64,000 bases of DNA from Kosakonia oryzendophytica (GTDB taxonomy: Bacteria > Pseudomonadota > Gammaproteobacteria > Enterobacterales > Enterobacteriaceae), in NCBI RefSeq assembly GCF_900094925.1, contig NZ_FMAY01000005.1:1-64000 (forward strand). The letters run 5' to 3'. The translations under genes and the position numbers were made by a program. The notes beneath the pieces are model-generated. The model worked only from the letters and a program-made list of their open reading frames with translations, was not told the DNA's origin and did no database searches. Positions 32,569-40,529 of this stretch are shown here, in pieces. The first letter of the stretch is position 1, and each line of letters begins with the position of its first letter.

Positions 32569-32606
32569 AAACTGTTCGCCCGAAGAAGAACAACAAGGAA
32601 CAGTTT
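32569..32606 (+). repeat. Inverted repeat over the start of the unknown operon
   Basis: AAACTGTTC (32569-32577) and GAACAGTTT (32598-32606) are perfect 9-bp inverted copies separated by 20 bases. The right arm ends one base before the first ATG, and the AAGGA ribosome site (about 32595-32599) touches it. It could be an operator or an RNA hairpin that hides the ribosome site. No clear -35/-10 pair is visible in the 45 bp left after the narI terminator. Confidence 0.6.
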
Positions 32607-32607
32607 C

Positions 32608-33615
32608 ATGGGGACTCTTTCCGGGCGCGCACCTGTTGCGGCACTCAACATTATTGCCACCGGCATCGCTTTGCCTGCGACCTGTATCACCTCGGATTAT
32701 CTCGACGGTCGGCTGGGTAAACCGGCGGGCTATGTTCGTCAACGCTCCGGTATTGAGCACCGTTTTCATGCCCGGCCTGATGAAAACCAGGCGGAACTGG
32801 CCGCACAGGCACTGCATAACGCGCTGGCGACACAGTCTATTTCCCCATCCTCCATTGATTTGCTGATCTGCGCCAGTGCCATTGGTATTCAGGCGCTGCC
32901 CTGCAGTGCGGCGCACATTCTTAAAGCGGCAGCCATGCCTGCCGGTACCGCCGGATTTGATGTCAACAGCAGTTGCGTCAGTTTTATTACTGCGTTGGAC
33001 GTTGCGGCGGGGTTGCTGGCGACCGGCAGTTACCGACGTATTGCGATTGTTGCGGCAGATTTGGCGTCCAGGGGTATCGACTGGCAACATGAGGAGTCTT
33101 CGTTAATCTTTGGCGACGGCGCAGCCTGCGCCATCGTTGAGCGTGGTGATGGACACCGCGGTGTGCTGGCCAGCCTGACGGAAGTCTATCCGGAAGGGAG
33201 TGACTTGTGCGAGATCCGCGCCGGGGGGACCCGACGTAACCCTCGATCGGGCATGCATGACAGCGATTTTCTGTTTCATATGCAGGGGAAACCGCTGTTT
33301 CGCTTTGCCTCCGCGCGCATTGAAGGCTTCTTCACCCGTCTGCTGAACAAAAGCGGACTGACGCTGGCTGACATTGCCACGGTAGTACCGCATCAGGCCA
33401 GCCATCTGTCGCTGGAACATATGCGTAAACGCCTGGCGGTGCCGGACAGGATATTAATCGATATTTATCGCCATCACGGCAACCAGGTCGCGGCGTCGAT
33501 CCCGACCGCACTGCATCATGCCATCAGCAGTGGAAAAGTGCGTTCAGGAGAGCCGGTGTTGTTGATCGGCACAGCGGCAGGGTTAACCCTGTCCGGCATG
33601 GTGTTGCTGCCATGA
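32608..33615 (+). CDS. 3-oxoacyl-ACP synthase III-like enzyme
   Basis: This 335-residue protein is a FabH/KAS III-type thiolase-fold enzyme. The complete triad is visible: Cys123 in DVNSSCVSF, His262 in VVPHQAS and Asn292 in HHGNQVAAS. Such enzymes condense an acyl thioester with malonyl-ACP, or join two acyl chains as in OleA. The spacing resembles FabH (112/244/274 in E. coli). GxGGTRRNP near 206-212 is also typical. It is not the housekeeping fabH, which lies in the fab cluster elsewhere. It is the first gene of an eight-gene operon. Substrate and chain length cannot be told from sequence. Confidence 0.9.
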   Translation: MGTLSGRAPVAALNIIATGIALPATCITSDYLDGRLGKPAGYVRQRSGIEHRFHARPDENQAELAAQALHNALATQSISPSSIDLLICASAIGIQALPCSAAHILKAAAMPAGTAGFDVNSSCVSFITALDVAAGLLATGSYRRIAIVAADLASRGIDWQHEESSLIFGDGAACAIVERGDGHRGVLASLTEVYPEGSDLCEIRAGGTRRNPRSGMHDSDFLFHMQGKPLFRFASARIEGFFTRLLNKSGLTLADIATVVPHQASHLSLEHMRKRLAVPDRILIDIYRHHGNQVAASIPTALHHAISSGKVRSGEPVLLIGTAAGLTLSGMVLLP

Positions 33616-34628
33616 GAGTGCTGGTTACGGGCGCAACCAGTGGGCTTGGCCGCAATGCGGCACAGTGGCTACGGGAGCAGGGGCATCAGGTGATAGCTAC
33701 CGGGCGTAATCGCGAGGCGGGTGCGGCGTTGACCGCGCTGGGCGCGTCGTTTATCCCACTGGATCTCGCTACCGCCAGCGTGGCGCAGTGCCTGTCCTTG
33801 ATGAATAACTGCGACGCAGTATGGCACTGTGCCGCCAAATCCTCGCCCTGGGGCAATCGTGCATCATTTTATCAGGCCAATGTTCGGGCAACGCAGACGC
33901 TTGCGCAGGCTGCCGGGCAGCTTGCTGTTCCGCGCTTTGTGCATATCTCGACACCCGCTATCTACTTTGATTTTCGCCATCATTACGATGTGCCGGAAAC
34001 CTACCTGGCGCGCAGATTCGCCAGCCATTACGCCCGTTCCAAATATGCTGCGGAGCAGGCGATTCAGGCCGCGGTTGCCAGCCACCCGCATACGACGTTT
34101 GTGATGCTGCGCCCGCGAGGCTTGTTTGGGCCGCACGATCGGGTGATTGTCCCGCGTCTGTTGCAGCAACTGCAGAGAGATGGCGGTCTGTTGCGTCTGC
34201 CGCGTGGGGGTGAGGCGCTGCTGGACTTAACCTTTGTGCACAATGTGGTGCATGCGATGACGCTGGCGACGCAGAACCGCGCGGTACAATCCGGGGATGC
34301 CTTTAATATTACGAACCATCAACCACAGCGGCTGGTGGCGATGCTTGATGCACTGTTTCGCCAGCAGCTTGGCCTCAATTATCGGATTAAATCGGTGCCC
34401 TGGCCGCTGTTATCTCTGGTGGCTCGCGGCATGTCACTGGTAGGGACATGTTGCGGCAAAGAGCCGCCGATCACCCGCTACAGTGCGGGGACGGTTTGCT
34501 TTGATATGACGCTGAGCGCCACCAAAGCGGAGCAGGTGCTTGGATATCAACCGCAATTTTCGCTGGCACACGGGATTGCTCTGACCGGACAGTGGATAAG
34601 GACGAATGGCAAAAATCACCGGCTTTGA
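33612..34628 (+). CDS. NAD(P)-dependent SDR (epimerase/3-beta-HSD type), paralog 1
   Basis: The 338-residue extended short-chain dehydrogenase has the nucleotide motif TGATSGLG (6-13), the Ser/Thr of HISTPAIY (Ser113/Thr114) and the catalytic pair Tyr140-x3-Lys144 in YARSK. It shares distinctive blocks with the SDR at 36692: AAKSSPWG here versus AAGRASPWG there, and EPPITR near the C-terminus. Its start overlaps the KAS III stop by four bases. By family it could reduce a beta-keto group (as OleD and 3-beta-HSD do) or act on a nucleotide sugar. The pairing with KAS III favours the first reading. Confidence 0.88.
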   Translation: MRVLVTGATSGLGRNAAQWLREQGHQVIATGRNREAGAALTALGASFIPLDLATASVAQCLSLMNNCDAVWHCAAKSSPWGNRASFYQANVRATQTLAQAAGQLAVPRFVHISTPAIYFDFRHHYDVPETYLARRFASHYARSKYAAEQAIQAAVASHPHTTFVMLRPRGLFGPHDRVIVPRLLQQLQRDGGLLRLPRGGEALLDLTFVHNVVHAMTLATQNRAVQSGDAFNITNHQPQRLVAMLDALFRQQLGLNYRIKSVPWPLLSLVARGMSLVGTCCGKEPPITRYSAGTVCFDMTLSATKAEQVLGYQPQFSLAHGIALTGQWIRTNGKNHRL

Positions 34629-35412
34629 AGTGGGCTATTGCACGCATTTGGGCTGCATGGCGCTGAAAGGTGCGGGCTTTCGCGTCTGCAAGTTTCCCTC
34701 TCGCGCCTGGCTGCTGGAAGTCGGCGAACGGCGCTGGCTTTGGGACACGGGGTATGCCTCATGGTTTGAACAGTACAGCCGCGAGGGCGTTTTTAATCTC
34801 TATCGTCAATTGACACCGGTTTACTTCGACGAAAAACAGTCGTTGGCGCAGCAACTGCTTGCGCAAGGGCTGGTGGGACGCGATATCGACGGCATTATTT
34901 TGTCGCACTTTCATGCCGACCATGTCGCCGGGTTGCGCGATTTTCCGGGGGTGGCCAGCATCTGTTCCGGTGAAGGCTGGCAGCAGGTGAGAACACTACG
35001 CGGCTTTGCGGCGCTGCGTCAGGCCTTTATTCCGGGCTTGATCCCGGAAGCATTTGAGTCAACGGTACAGTTTATTGAACGCTTCCCGATCCTGGCACTG
35101 CCCGCTGCGCTGGCACCTTTCGGGCAGGGATATGCACTGCCGGGTAGTGACGGGCAAATTATCCTTGTGCCGTTACCGGGCCATGCTGCGGGGCATATCG
35201 GCGCGTTCGTGTTAACCGATAAGGGCTGGACATTGCTGGCGGCGGATGCGGCCTGGTCGCCCGTCAGCTATCAGACCCTGCGCGGGCCTTCGCGGTTGGC
35301 AAACCTGGTGCTTAGTGATACGAAAGCGTATTACCGCACGCTGGCACAGCTTAACCAGCTCTGGCAACGGGGTGAGGCGGAGATCCTGTTGTGTCATGAG
35401 GGCGATATATGA
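34606..35412 (+). CDS. Metallo-beta-lactamase-fold hydrolase
   Basis: The 268-residue protein carries a complete MBL metal site: His101, His103, Asp105 and His106 in SHFHADH, then His193 (PLPGHAAGH), Asp214 (LAADAAW) and His264 (LLCHEGD). The layout recalls AHL lactonases and related hydrolases more than beta-lactamases. No signal peptide is seen, so it acts in the cytoplasm. An AAGGA site sits six bases before the ATG. The gene overlaps the preceding SDR by 23 bp and the next gene by four. It may be a lactonase, thioesterase or esterase on the pathway product; the substrate is unknown. Confidence 0.88.
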   Translation: MAKITGFEVGYCTHLGCMALKGAGFRVCKFPSRAWLLEVGERRWLWDTGYASWFEQYSREGVFNLYRQLTPVYFDEKQSLAQQLLAQGLVGRDIDGIILSHFHADHVAGLRDFPGVASICSGEGWQQVRTLRGFAALRQAFIPGLIPEAFESTVQFIERFPILALPAALAPFGQGYALPGSDGQIILVPLPGHAAGHIGAFVLTDKGWTLLAADAAWSPVSYQTLRGPSRLANLVLSDTKAYYRTLAQLNQLWQRGEAEILLCHEGDI

Positions 35413-36695
35413 ATCTGGCTGGCTTGTTAGCGCGCTATTTTCTGATTCGTCGCCGCCGTTTTACCTCCCGTGCCGGGCTGGAGGCCTGGCAGGCCAAAAA
35501 GATGGCGGCCTTTCGTCGTCGTGTTCTGATGAATAGCCCCTGGTTTATACCCTGGCTTGATAAGCCGTTTAGCCAATGGCCGTTGATGGACAAAGCGCTG
35601 ATGATGGCCCACTTTGATGAGATGAATACCGCGGGCTTGCGGCGTGAAGAACTGCTGGCTTGTGCGCTGGAAAGCGAACGCAGTCGGGATTTTTCGCCGA
35701 CCATCGGCCGTTTCAGTGTCGGGTTATCGTCAGGCACGTCGGGGCAGCGTGGGTTATTTGTCGTCAGTCCGCAAGAGCGCCAGATCTGGGCTGCCGGGGT
35801 ACTGGCAAAAGCCCTCCCGGACGGGTTATTCGCCAGTGAGCGGGTAGCGCTCTTTTTGCGTGCTGATAACCAGCTTTACCAGAGCGTGAATAGCCGCTGG
35901 CTGACGCTGGAGTTCTACGATCTGTTGCAGCCTTTCACGCAACAGATTACCCGCCTGCAGCAGCAATCGCCGACACTGATCGTGGCGCCGGCGCAGGTGT
36001 TGCGTGCGCTCGCGCTGGCAGTCAGAGCGGGCGAACTGACCCTGAAGGTGAAGAAAGTGATTTCTGTTGCCGAGGTTCTCGAACCGCAGGATCGCACGTT
36101 GTTGCGAGACGTTTTTGGCGAGGTGGGGGAGATCTATCAGGCGACGGAGGGTTTCCTGGCTGCAACCTGTGCCCATGGCACACTGCATCTCAATGAGGAG
36201 TTTGTGCACATTGAACCGCAGTGGATCGATGACCGTCGCTTTGTGCCGGTGATCACCGACTTCACCCGGCGTACTCAGCCCATCGTGCGTTATCGTCTGG
36301 ATGATGTCCTGACTGTTGAGGACTCTCCTTGTCCTTGCGGGAGTGCCACGCGAGCGATTGCGCACATTGAAGGGCGGCACGATGATCAACTGCTGCTGCC
36401 CGATAATCGCGGGCAATGGCGGCCGGTCTTTGCCGATGCCTGTAGTCGTGTTCTGGCGCAGGCATTACCGCTGGAGGCGGATTATCGCCTTGTACAGACC
36501 GCAGCGGCACAGATCCACCTGACAGCAACGTGTGATGCCGGTGCGCTGGTTACCTGCCGGGATGCGCTCATCAACTGGATGGCAGGCGAGGGCATCGCGA
36601 CAGAAACATTACGCTGGACGTTATCTGCTGCACCGATTGACTGCGTCTTTACCCATAAGCGGCGGCGCATTATACGCCAGTGGGATGGTGTATGA
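35409..36695 (+). CDS. Adenylate-forming enzyme (PaaK / F390 synthetase-like)
   Basis: This 428-residue protein belongs to the ANL superfamily, nearest to phenylacetate-CoA ligase and coenzyme F390 synthetase types. The phosphate loop SSGTSGQRG is at 107-115. A CPCGS motif lies near 308 and GRHDDQ, the hinge-like motif, near 322. The C-terminal lid is short. These enzymes activate a carboxylate as its adenylate and pass it to CoA or another acceptor. Fatty or aromatic acids are possible substrates. It is the fourth operon gene; start and stop overlap both neighbours (ATGA). Confidence 0.82.
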   Translation: MNLAGLLARYFLIRRRRFTSRAGLEAWQAKKMAAFRRRVLMNSPWFIPWLDKPFSQWPLMDKALMMAHFDEMNTAGLRREELLACALESERSRDFSPTIGRFSVGLSSGTSGQRGLFVVSPQERQIWAAGVLAKALPDGLFASERVALFLRADNQLYQSVNSRWLTLEFYDLLQPFTQQITRLQQQSPTLIVAPAQVLRALALAVRAGELTLKVKKVISVAEVLEPQDRTLLRDVFGEVGEIYQATEGFLAATCAHGTLHLNEEFVHIEPQWIDDRRFVPVITDFTRRTQPIVRYRLDDVLTVEDSPCPCGSATRAIAHIEGRHDDQLLLPDNRGQWRPVFADACSRVLAQALPLEADYRLVQTAAAQIHLTATCDAGALVTCRDALINWMAGEGIATETLRWTLSAAPIDCVFTHKRRRIIRQWDGV

Positions 36696-37645
36696 AGATC
36701 CTCATCACGGGTGCATCCGGTTTTATCGGCGGTCGGTTACTCGCTTACCTTGCGGGTATCCCCCATGTGGAGGTGCGCGGGGTAGGCCGTCGACCGCTGC
36801 CACATTCCCCTTACTACCGTGCGCTGGCACTGGAGCGGCTGGACGAACTGGATTTTCGCCCTCAAGTGGTTATTCATGCTGCGGGGCGGGCTTCACCCTG
36901 GGGTACGGCACAGGCCTATTACCGCGACAACGTTGAAACCACCCGTCACATTATCGCTTTTTGCCGCCGTAATGGGTTGCCGCGCCTGATTTTTCTCTCC
37001 AGCGCTGCTGTTTATTATCGCTTTGCGCATCAGTATGCGCTGCATGAAGATACCGCCATTGGTCCGCCGTTTACCAGTGAGTATGGACGTAGCAAATACC
37101 TGGCCGAGCAGTTGCTGGCCGATTATCCCGGTGAAAAAACGGTACTTCGGCCTTGCGGCATTTTCGGTGCAGGGGACTCGTTACTGTTCCCGCCGTTAAT
37201 CGCGGCTGCACGCAAGCGGCAATTGGTACGTTTACGCGCTGAAAATACCCCGGCGCGTACGGACTTGCTGCATGTGGATGAGTTATGCGATTACCTGTGG
37301 CGCGCCGCTAACCATGCCCTTTTACAACCTTGTTATAACCTTTCTGCCGATGCCCCGGTGGTGGTGGAAACCCTGCTTGACGAGGTATTAACACAGATGG
37401 CGTTACCGTTACCCCAGCGGACGATGGATGTTGCCACGGCATTGCGTTTTGCCGGGGCGATGGAGCGCCTGTGGCGCTGGCTGCCGCTGCGTGGTGAACC
37501 CCCCATAACCCGTTTTGGTGTGGGTGTTTTTGGTTATTCCGCAACGCTGGATGTGACACGGATGCTGGCCGATTTTGGTCCGCCCGGGCGTACGTTTTCT
37601 GCGACACTGTCGGCGTTTCTGCAGCAACAGGAGAAACAAAAATGA
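36692..37645 (+). CDS. NAD(P)-dependent SDR, paralog 2
   Basis: I start at the ATG at 36692, which overlaps the previous stop as ATGA and gives 317 residues. An ATG four codons upstream is possible. Motifs: TGASGFIGG (6-14), Ser103/Ser104 in FLSSAAVYY, and Tyr131-x3-Lys135 in YGRSK. It shares the ASPWG block and EPPITR C-terminal block with the SDR at 33612, so the two probably arose by duplication. Two reductases in one operon suggest two keto groups or two steps. Confidence 0.87.
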   Translation: MKILITGASGFIGGRLLAYLAGIPHVEVRGVGRRPLPHSPYYRALALERLDELDFRPQVVIHAAGRASPWGTAQAYYRDNVETTRHIIAFCRRNGLPRLIFLSSAAVYYRFAHQYALHEDTAIGPPFTSEYGRSKYLAEQLLADYPGEKTVLRPCGIFGAGDSLLFPPLIAAARKRQLVRLRAENTPARTDLLHVDELCDYLWRAANHALLQPCYNLSADAPVVVETLLDEVLTQMALPLPQRTMDVATALRFAGAMERLWRWLPLRGEPPITRFGVGVFGYSATLDVTRMLADFGPPGRTFSATLSAFLQQQEKQK

Positions 37646-38766
37646 TGCTGATAGCGCTGAGCTGGCTGGCAATCCTGCTATTTAAACTGGTTTTTGCTCT
37701 TCGCGTGGTGCGCACGCACGCCGTCGTCGCGCAGGGGGATCTGCACCGTCTGACGGTGGCGCAACCTATCCTCAGCGGCGATCCGGCCCTGGAATCGGTA
37801 CTCGAGTCCGCGTTAACGGCACTCAGTGGTGCACAGTTTATCTGGCTGATTGACGAGGATGATGCCGACGCCGCCGCCATTACGGCACGCATTGTGCAAC
37901 GTCATCCTCAGTGTGCCGTGCGTATTATTGTTTCTGCCGCACCGCCACAAGGGGTCAATCCAAAACTTTTCAAGCTTGAGCGTGCACGCGCAGTGGCGCA
38001 AACGGAGATCTTTCTGGTGCTGGATGATGATGCGCTGCTCAGCGCCCGATCAGCCAGCAGGATGATCAGCGAACTGCGTGATAACAGCCTGGTGACGGCA
38101 TTACCCTGGTACCGGCCTGCGCGCAACGTGCCTTCACGCCTGCTGGCGCAGTTTGTTAATGACAATTCGCCACTGACTTACTTGCCGTTGGTACCTTTTT
38201 GTGCACCGCTCACCCTTAATGGTATGTGCTACATGCTGCCGCTGACCCTGTTGCAGCGGATCGGTGGCTTTGCCCCCATCCTGCGGCATTTGACGGATGA
38301 TCTGGCGCTGGCGACCCATCTTATCCGGCAAGGGGGAGAGATTATCCAGTCTACGGCGACCGTACGGGTGCAGACCACTATTACCGATATGGGCCATTAC
38401 AACCGGCAGATGCACCGCTGGTTTCTGTTTGCCACCCTGTTACTCCGTGAGAAAAGCGTGGCGACCAGGCTGATGATTTTCCTGCTGCAGGGGCTGCATC
38501 CCTTACTGATATGGGCGATGGTGATAATGGCGCTGACTGGCCTGACACCTGCGCTGGTGCTGGCGGCTGTGCTACTGATACGCCACCTCGCTTTGCGCCA
38601 GGTGCAACGCCAGGTTGATGCAGAGATCGCGCCGCATCTGTTGCTGTCATTACTCTCTGAATTGTTACAGCCGCTTCACCTGTTGCACGCGTTGTGCAAC
38701 CGTACGATTACGTGGCGCACCCGTCGCTACAGGATCTACAGCAATGAGCGTTTTACTTCACTATGA
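37642..38766 (+). CDS. Glycosyltransferase family 2/21-like, ceramide-glucosyltransferase type
   Basis: The 374-residue membrane protein has an N-terminal anchor (about 1-22) and a GT-A domain with acidic motifs DEDD (71-74), DDDA (128-131) and TDD (218-220). It also has the processive/lipid GT signature QxxRW as QMHRW (256-260), followed by two or three membrane helices (about 272-330). The tail ITWRTRRYRIY resembles the I-x-WRGRRYR ending of ceramide glucosyltransferases and HpnI. These enzymes put a sugar from UDP-sugar on a lipid at the inner membrane. E. coli makes no ceramide, so the acceptor is probably made by the operon itself. Confidence 0.85.
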   Translation: MMLIALSWLAILLFKLVFALRVVRTHAVVAQGDLHRLTVAQPILSGDPALESVLESALTALSGAQFIWLIDEDDADAAAITARIVQRHPQCAVRIIVSAAPPQGVNPKLFKLERARAVAQTEIFLVLDDDALLSARSASRMISELRDNSLVTALPWYRPARNVPSRLLAQFVNDNSPLTYLPLVPFCAPLTLNGMCYMLPLTLLQRIGGFAPILRHLTDDLALATHLIRQGGEIIQSTATVRVQTTITDMGHYNRQMHRWFLFATLLLREKSVATRLMIFLLQGLHPLLIWAMVIMALTGLTPALVLAAVLLIRHLALRQVQRQVDAEIAPHLLLSLLSELLQPLHLLHALCNRTITWRTRRYRIYSNERFTSL

Positions 38767-39332
38767 GCAGACCGCGTCTACAGTATGTTTTTCTTACGGG
38801 CAGAAGTTGTTGGGGTAACTGGGCGCTGAGTCCGCAGCAACTGGCGTTCATGCATGCCATTAGTGACGAGGGGCAGCATTGCGTTGCGCATAACTTTCCC
38901 TGGCTGCCACAACCTGAAGCCTGGCGCCAGACGGGGATCGTCCGCGCCAGCCTCAGTAATATGTTGGAGTACCTGGCATCGCGCCACGCACGCTTTGTCC
39001 GCTGTTACCGTGAGACGGCTCTGGAGATGCTGGCCGGAGCCGACCAGACGATAGTGCTGGCGGGAAGTTGCGGGCTGGAACTGTTTAATAATCTGCAGTT
39101 ACCTGCTGAAGTGATGCCGCACATTGCGATTTTTGCTTATGGCCCGGTCGCCCGGCAGCGCCCGACGTGCCGCCATGTGTTAGTGCAGGGGCGTACGGAT
39201 TATATTTCGCGCTGCTGGTTTCCCTCGCCAGACAAACAGATTGAGAGTGGCCATATGCATTACCTGACACAGCCTGCATTACCGGCGTTATGCCGTGCCT
39301 TTGTGGCGGATATTCACGGAGGGAGCAGCTAA
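38763..39332 (+). CDS. Unknown protein with possible alpha/beta-hydrolase triad
   Basis: I do not recognise a family for this 189-residue protein. It is soluble, with no signal or membrane segment. One reading is a small alpha/beta hydrolase. AGSCGLE (100-106) fits a nucleophile elbow (small-x-Ser-x-Gly, Ser102). GRTDYISR (143-150) could give the acid, Asp146. SGHMHYL (162-168) could give His164. It overlaps the GT before it by four bases, and the GT1 gene starts right after its stop. A role on the same product, such as acyl transfer or hydrolysis, is inference only. Confidence 0.75.
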   Translation: MSRPRLQYVFLTGRSCWGNWALSPQQLAFMHAISDEGQHCVAHNFPWLPQPEAWRQTGIVRASLSNMLEYLASRHARFVRCYRETALEMLAGADQTIVLAGSCGLELFNNLQLPAEVMPHIAIFAYGPVARQRPTCRHVLVQGRTDYISRCWFPSPDKQIESGHMHYLTQPALPALCRAFVADIHGGSS

Positions 39333-40529
39333 ATGGAACGCTTGCTGGCTTTGATTCCGCCGGATGTAACGCGCATCGATCTGTTGGCGCCGCCGTTTGC
39401 CGGGCATTTGCATCCGGTGCTGGCAATGGGCAGAGCGCTGTCGACACATTACCAGGTGCGTATTATTAGCACCGAAGGGGCCAGAACGCGCATTGAAGCA
39501 GCCGGGCTGACGGCGCTGCTGCTTCCCGGCGATTATGACTCGCCTTTAACCGCTGTGGTGAACCCGCGTTATGCCGTGAAGTCTAACCCATTGCGCCTGT
39601 ACCGGCAGTTTAAGCGGGTGGTGGGCTTGCTAAAAAACTTTGCCGATGAACTGGCGGGCGTTTGGCTGCAACAGGGAAAACCGGATTTAGCGATTGCCGA
39701 TTTCACCCTGCCAGTGGTGGGCGAAGTCTGCCGTCGCCTGGTTATACCCTGGTGGACCAGCATGCCATCACCCTGTGTGATAGATACGCCCGATGGTGTA
39801 CCCGCTTATTGTGGTGGATTGCTGCCACCGGTAAATACGTTGCAGCGCTTTACGCAGACATTACACCGTCACAAAGTGCGGGGGTTTAAACGGCTGCTGT
39901 TCAGGTTGTTCCGCCAGACTATCCGCCAGACGGGAATTTCCGAACTCTATCGCCAGGATGGCAGTGAAAATGCCTATTCGCCGGACTGCATTCTGGCTCT
40001 GGGGGAGGCGTGGTTTGAATTTCCGCGCAGTTGGCCTGTGGCGGTCAGGTTTATTGGCCCGGCACTTTATACGCCACCGTTAACGACCACTGCACCGCCC
40101 TTTGTGGCCGGTAAGCGCCATGTGCTGGTGACATTAGGCACCCATCTGGACTGGCATAAAGAGGCTGTCGTGCAGGCCGTGCATCAACTGGCACAGACGC
40201 TGCCTGACTGGATGTTCCACTTCACCGATGGCGATATGGCGGCTGGTAGCGTGACCGGGCAGAAAAATGTGGTGCGCTTGCCATGGGTCGATTATGACTG
40301 CTGGCTTGCACATTATGATGCTGTTATTCACCATGGCGGCGCCGGTATCCTCTGGCACTGCCTGCAACGTGAGATCCCGTCGCTGGTTTATCCTGTTGAT
40401 TATGACCAGTTTGATCATGCGGCGCGTCTTCATCATTGTGGGAAAGGCATCTGGTTACGCGGTGGTGTGCAGTCAATCGCAGGCGCGAAAGCAGCATTGC
40501 AGAGGGTGGTAGAGGGGAAGGAGGCGTAA
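39333..40529 (+). CDS. GT1-family glycosyltransferase (UGT/MGT-like)
   Basis: The 398-residue protein has the two-domain GT-B plan of UGT-type enzymes. The acceptor-side N-terminus has PPFAGHLHPVLAMGRAL. The donor domain has VTLGTH, LPWVDYDCWLAHYDAVI, then HHGGAG and PVDYDQFDHAARL. The HGGxG and DQ motifs are the classic sugar-nucleotide binding site. Relatives glycosylate carotenoids, macrolides, rhamnolipid precursors and sterols. A GGAGGGAG ribosome site lies in the end of the previous gene and the two genes abut with no spacer. It is the last gene of the operon. No terminator is obvious in the next 60 bp. Confidence 0.88.
   Translation: MERLLALIPPDVTRIDLLAPPFAGHLHPVLAMGRALSTHYQVRIISTEGARTRIEAAGLTALLLPGDYDSPLTAVVNPRYAVKSNPLRLYRQFKRVVGLLKNFADELAGVWLQQGKPDLAIADFTLPVVGEVCRRLVIPWWTSMPSPCVIDTPDGVPAYCGGLLPPVNTLQRFTQTLHRHKVRGFKRLLFRLFRQTIRQTGISELYRQDGSENAYSPDCILALGEAWFEFPRSWPVAVRFIGPALYTPPLTTTAPPFVAGKRHVLVTLGTHLDWHKEAVVQAVHQLAQTLPDWMFHFTDGDMAAGSVTGQKNVVRLPWVDYDCWLAHYDAVIHHGGAGILWHCLQREIPSLVYPVDYDQFDHAARLHHCGKGIWLRGGVQSIAGAKAALQRVVEGKEA

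Noticed and set aside
32512..32607. A tRNA-Tyr 3'-end repeat marking the left end of the unknown operon
   Set aside because: No match to the tRNA 3' end is visible between narI and the first gene, so there is no direct evidence of site-specific integration.
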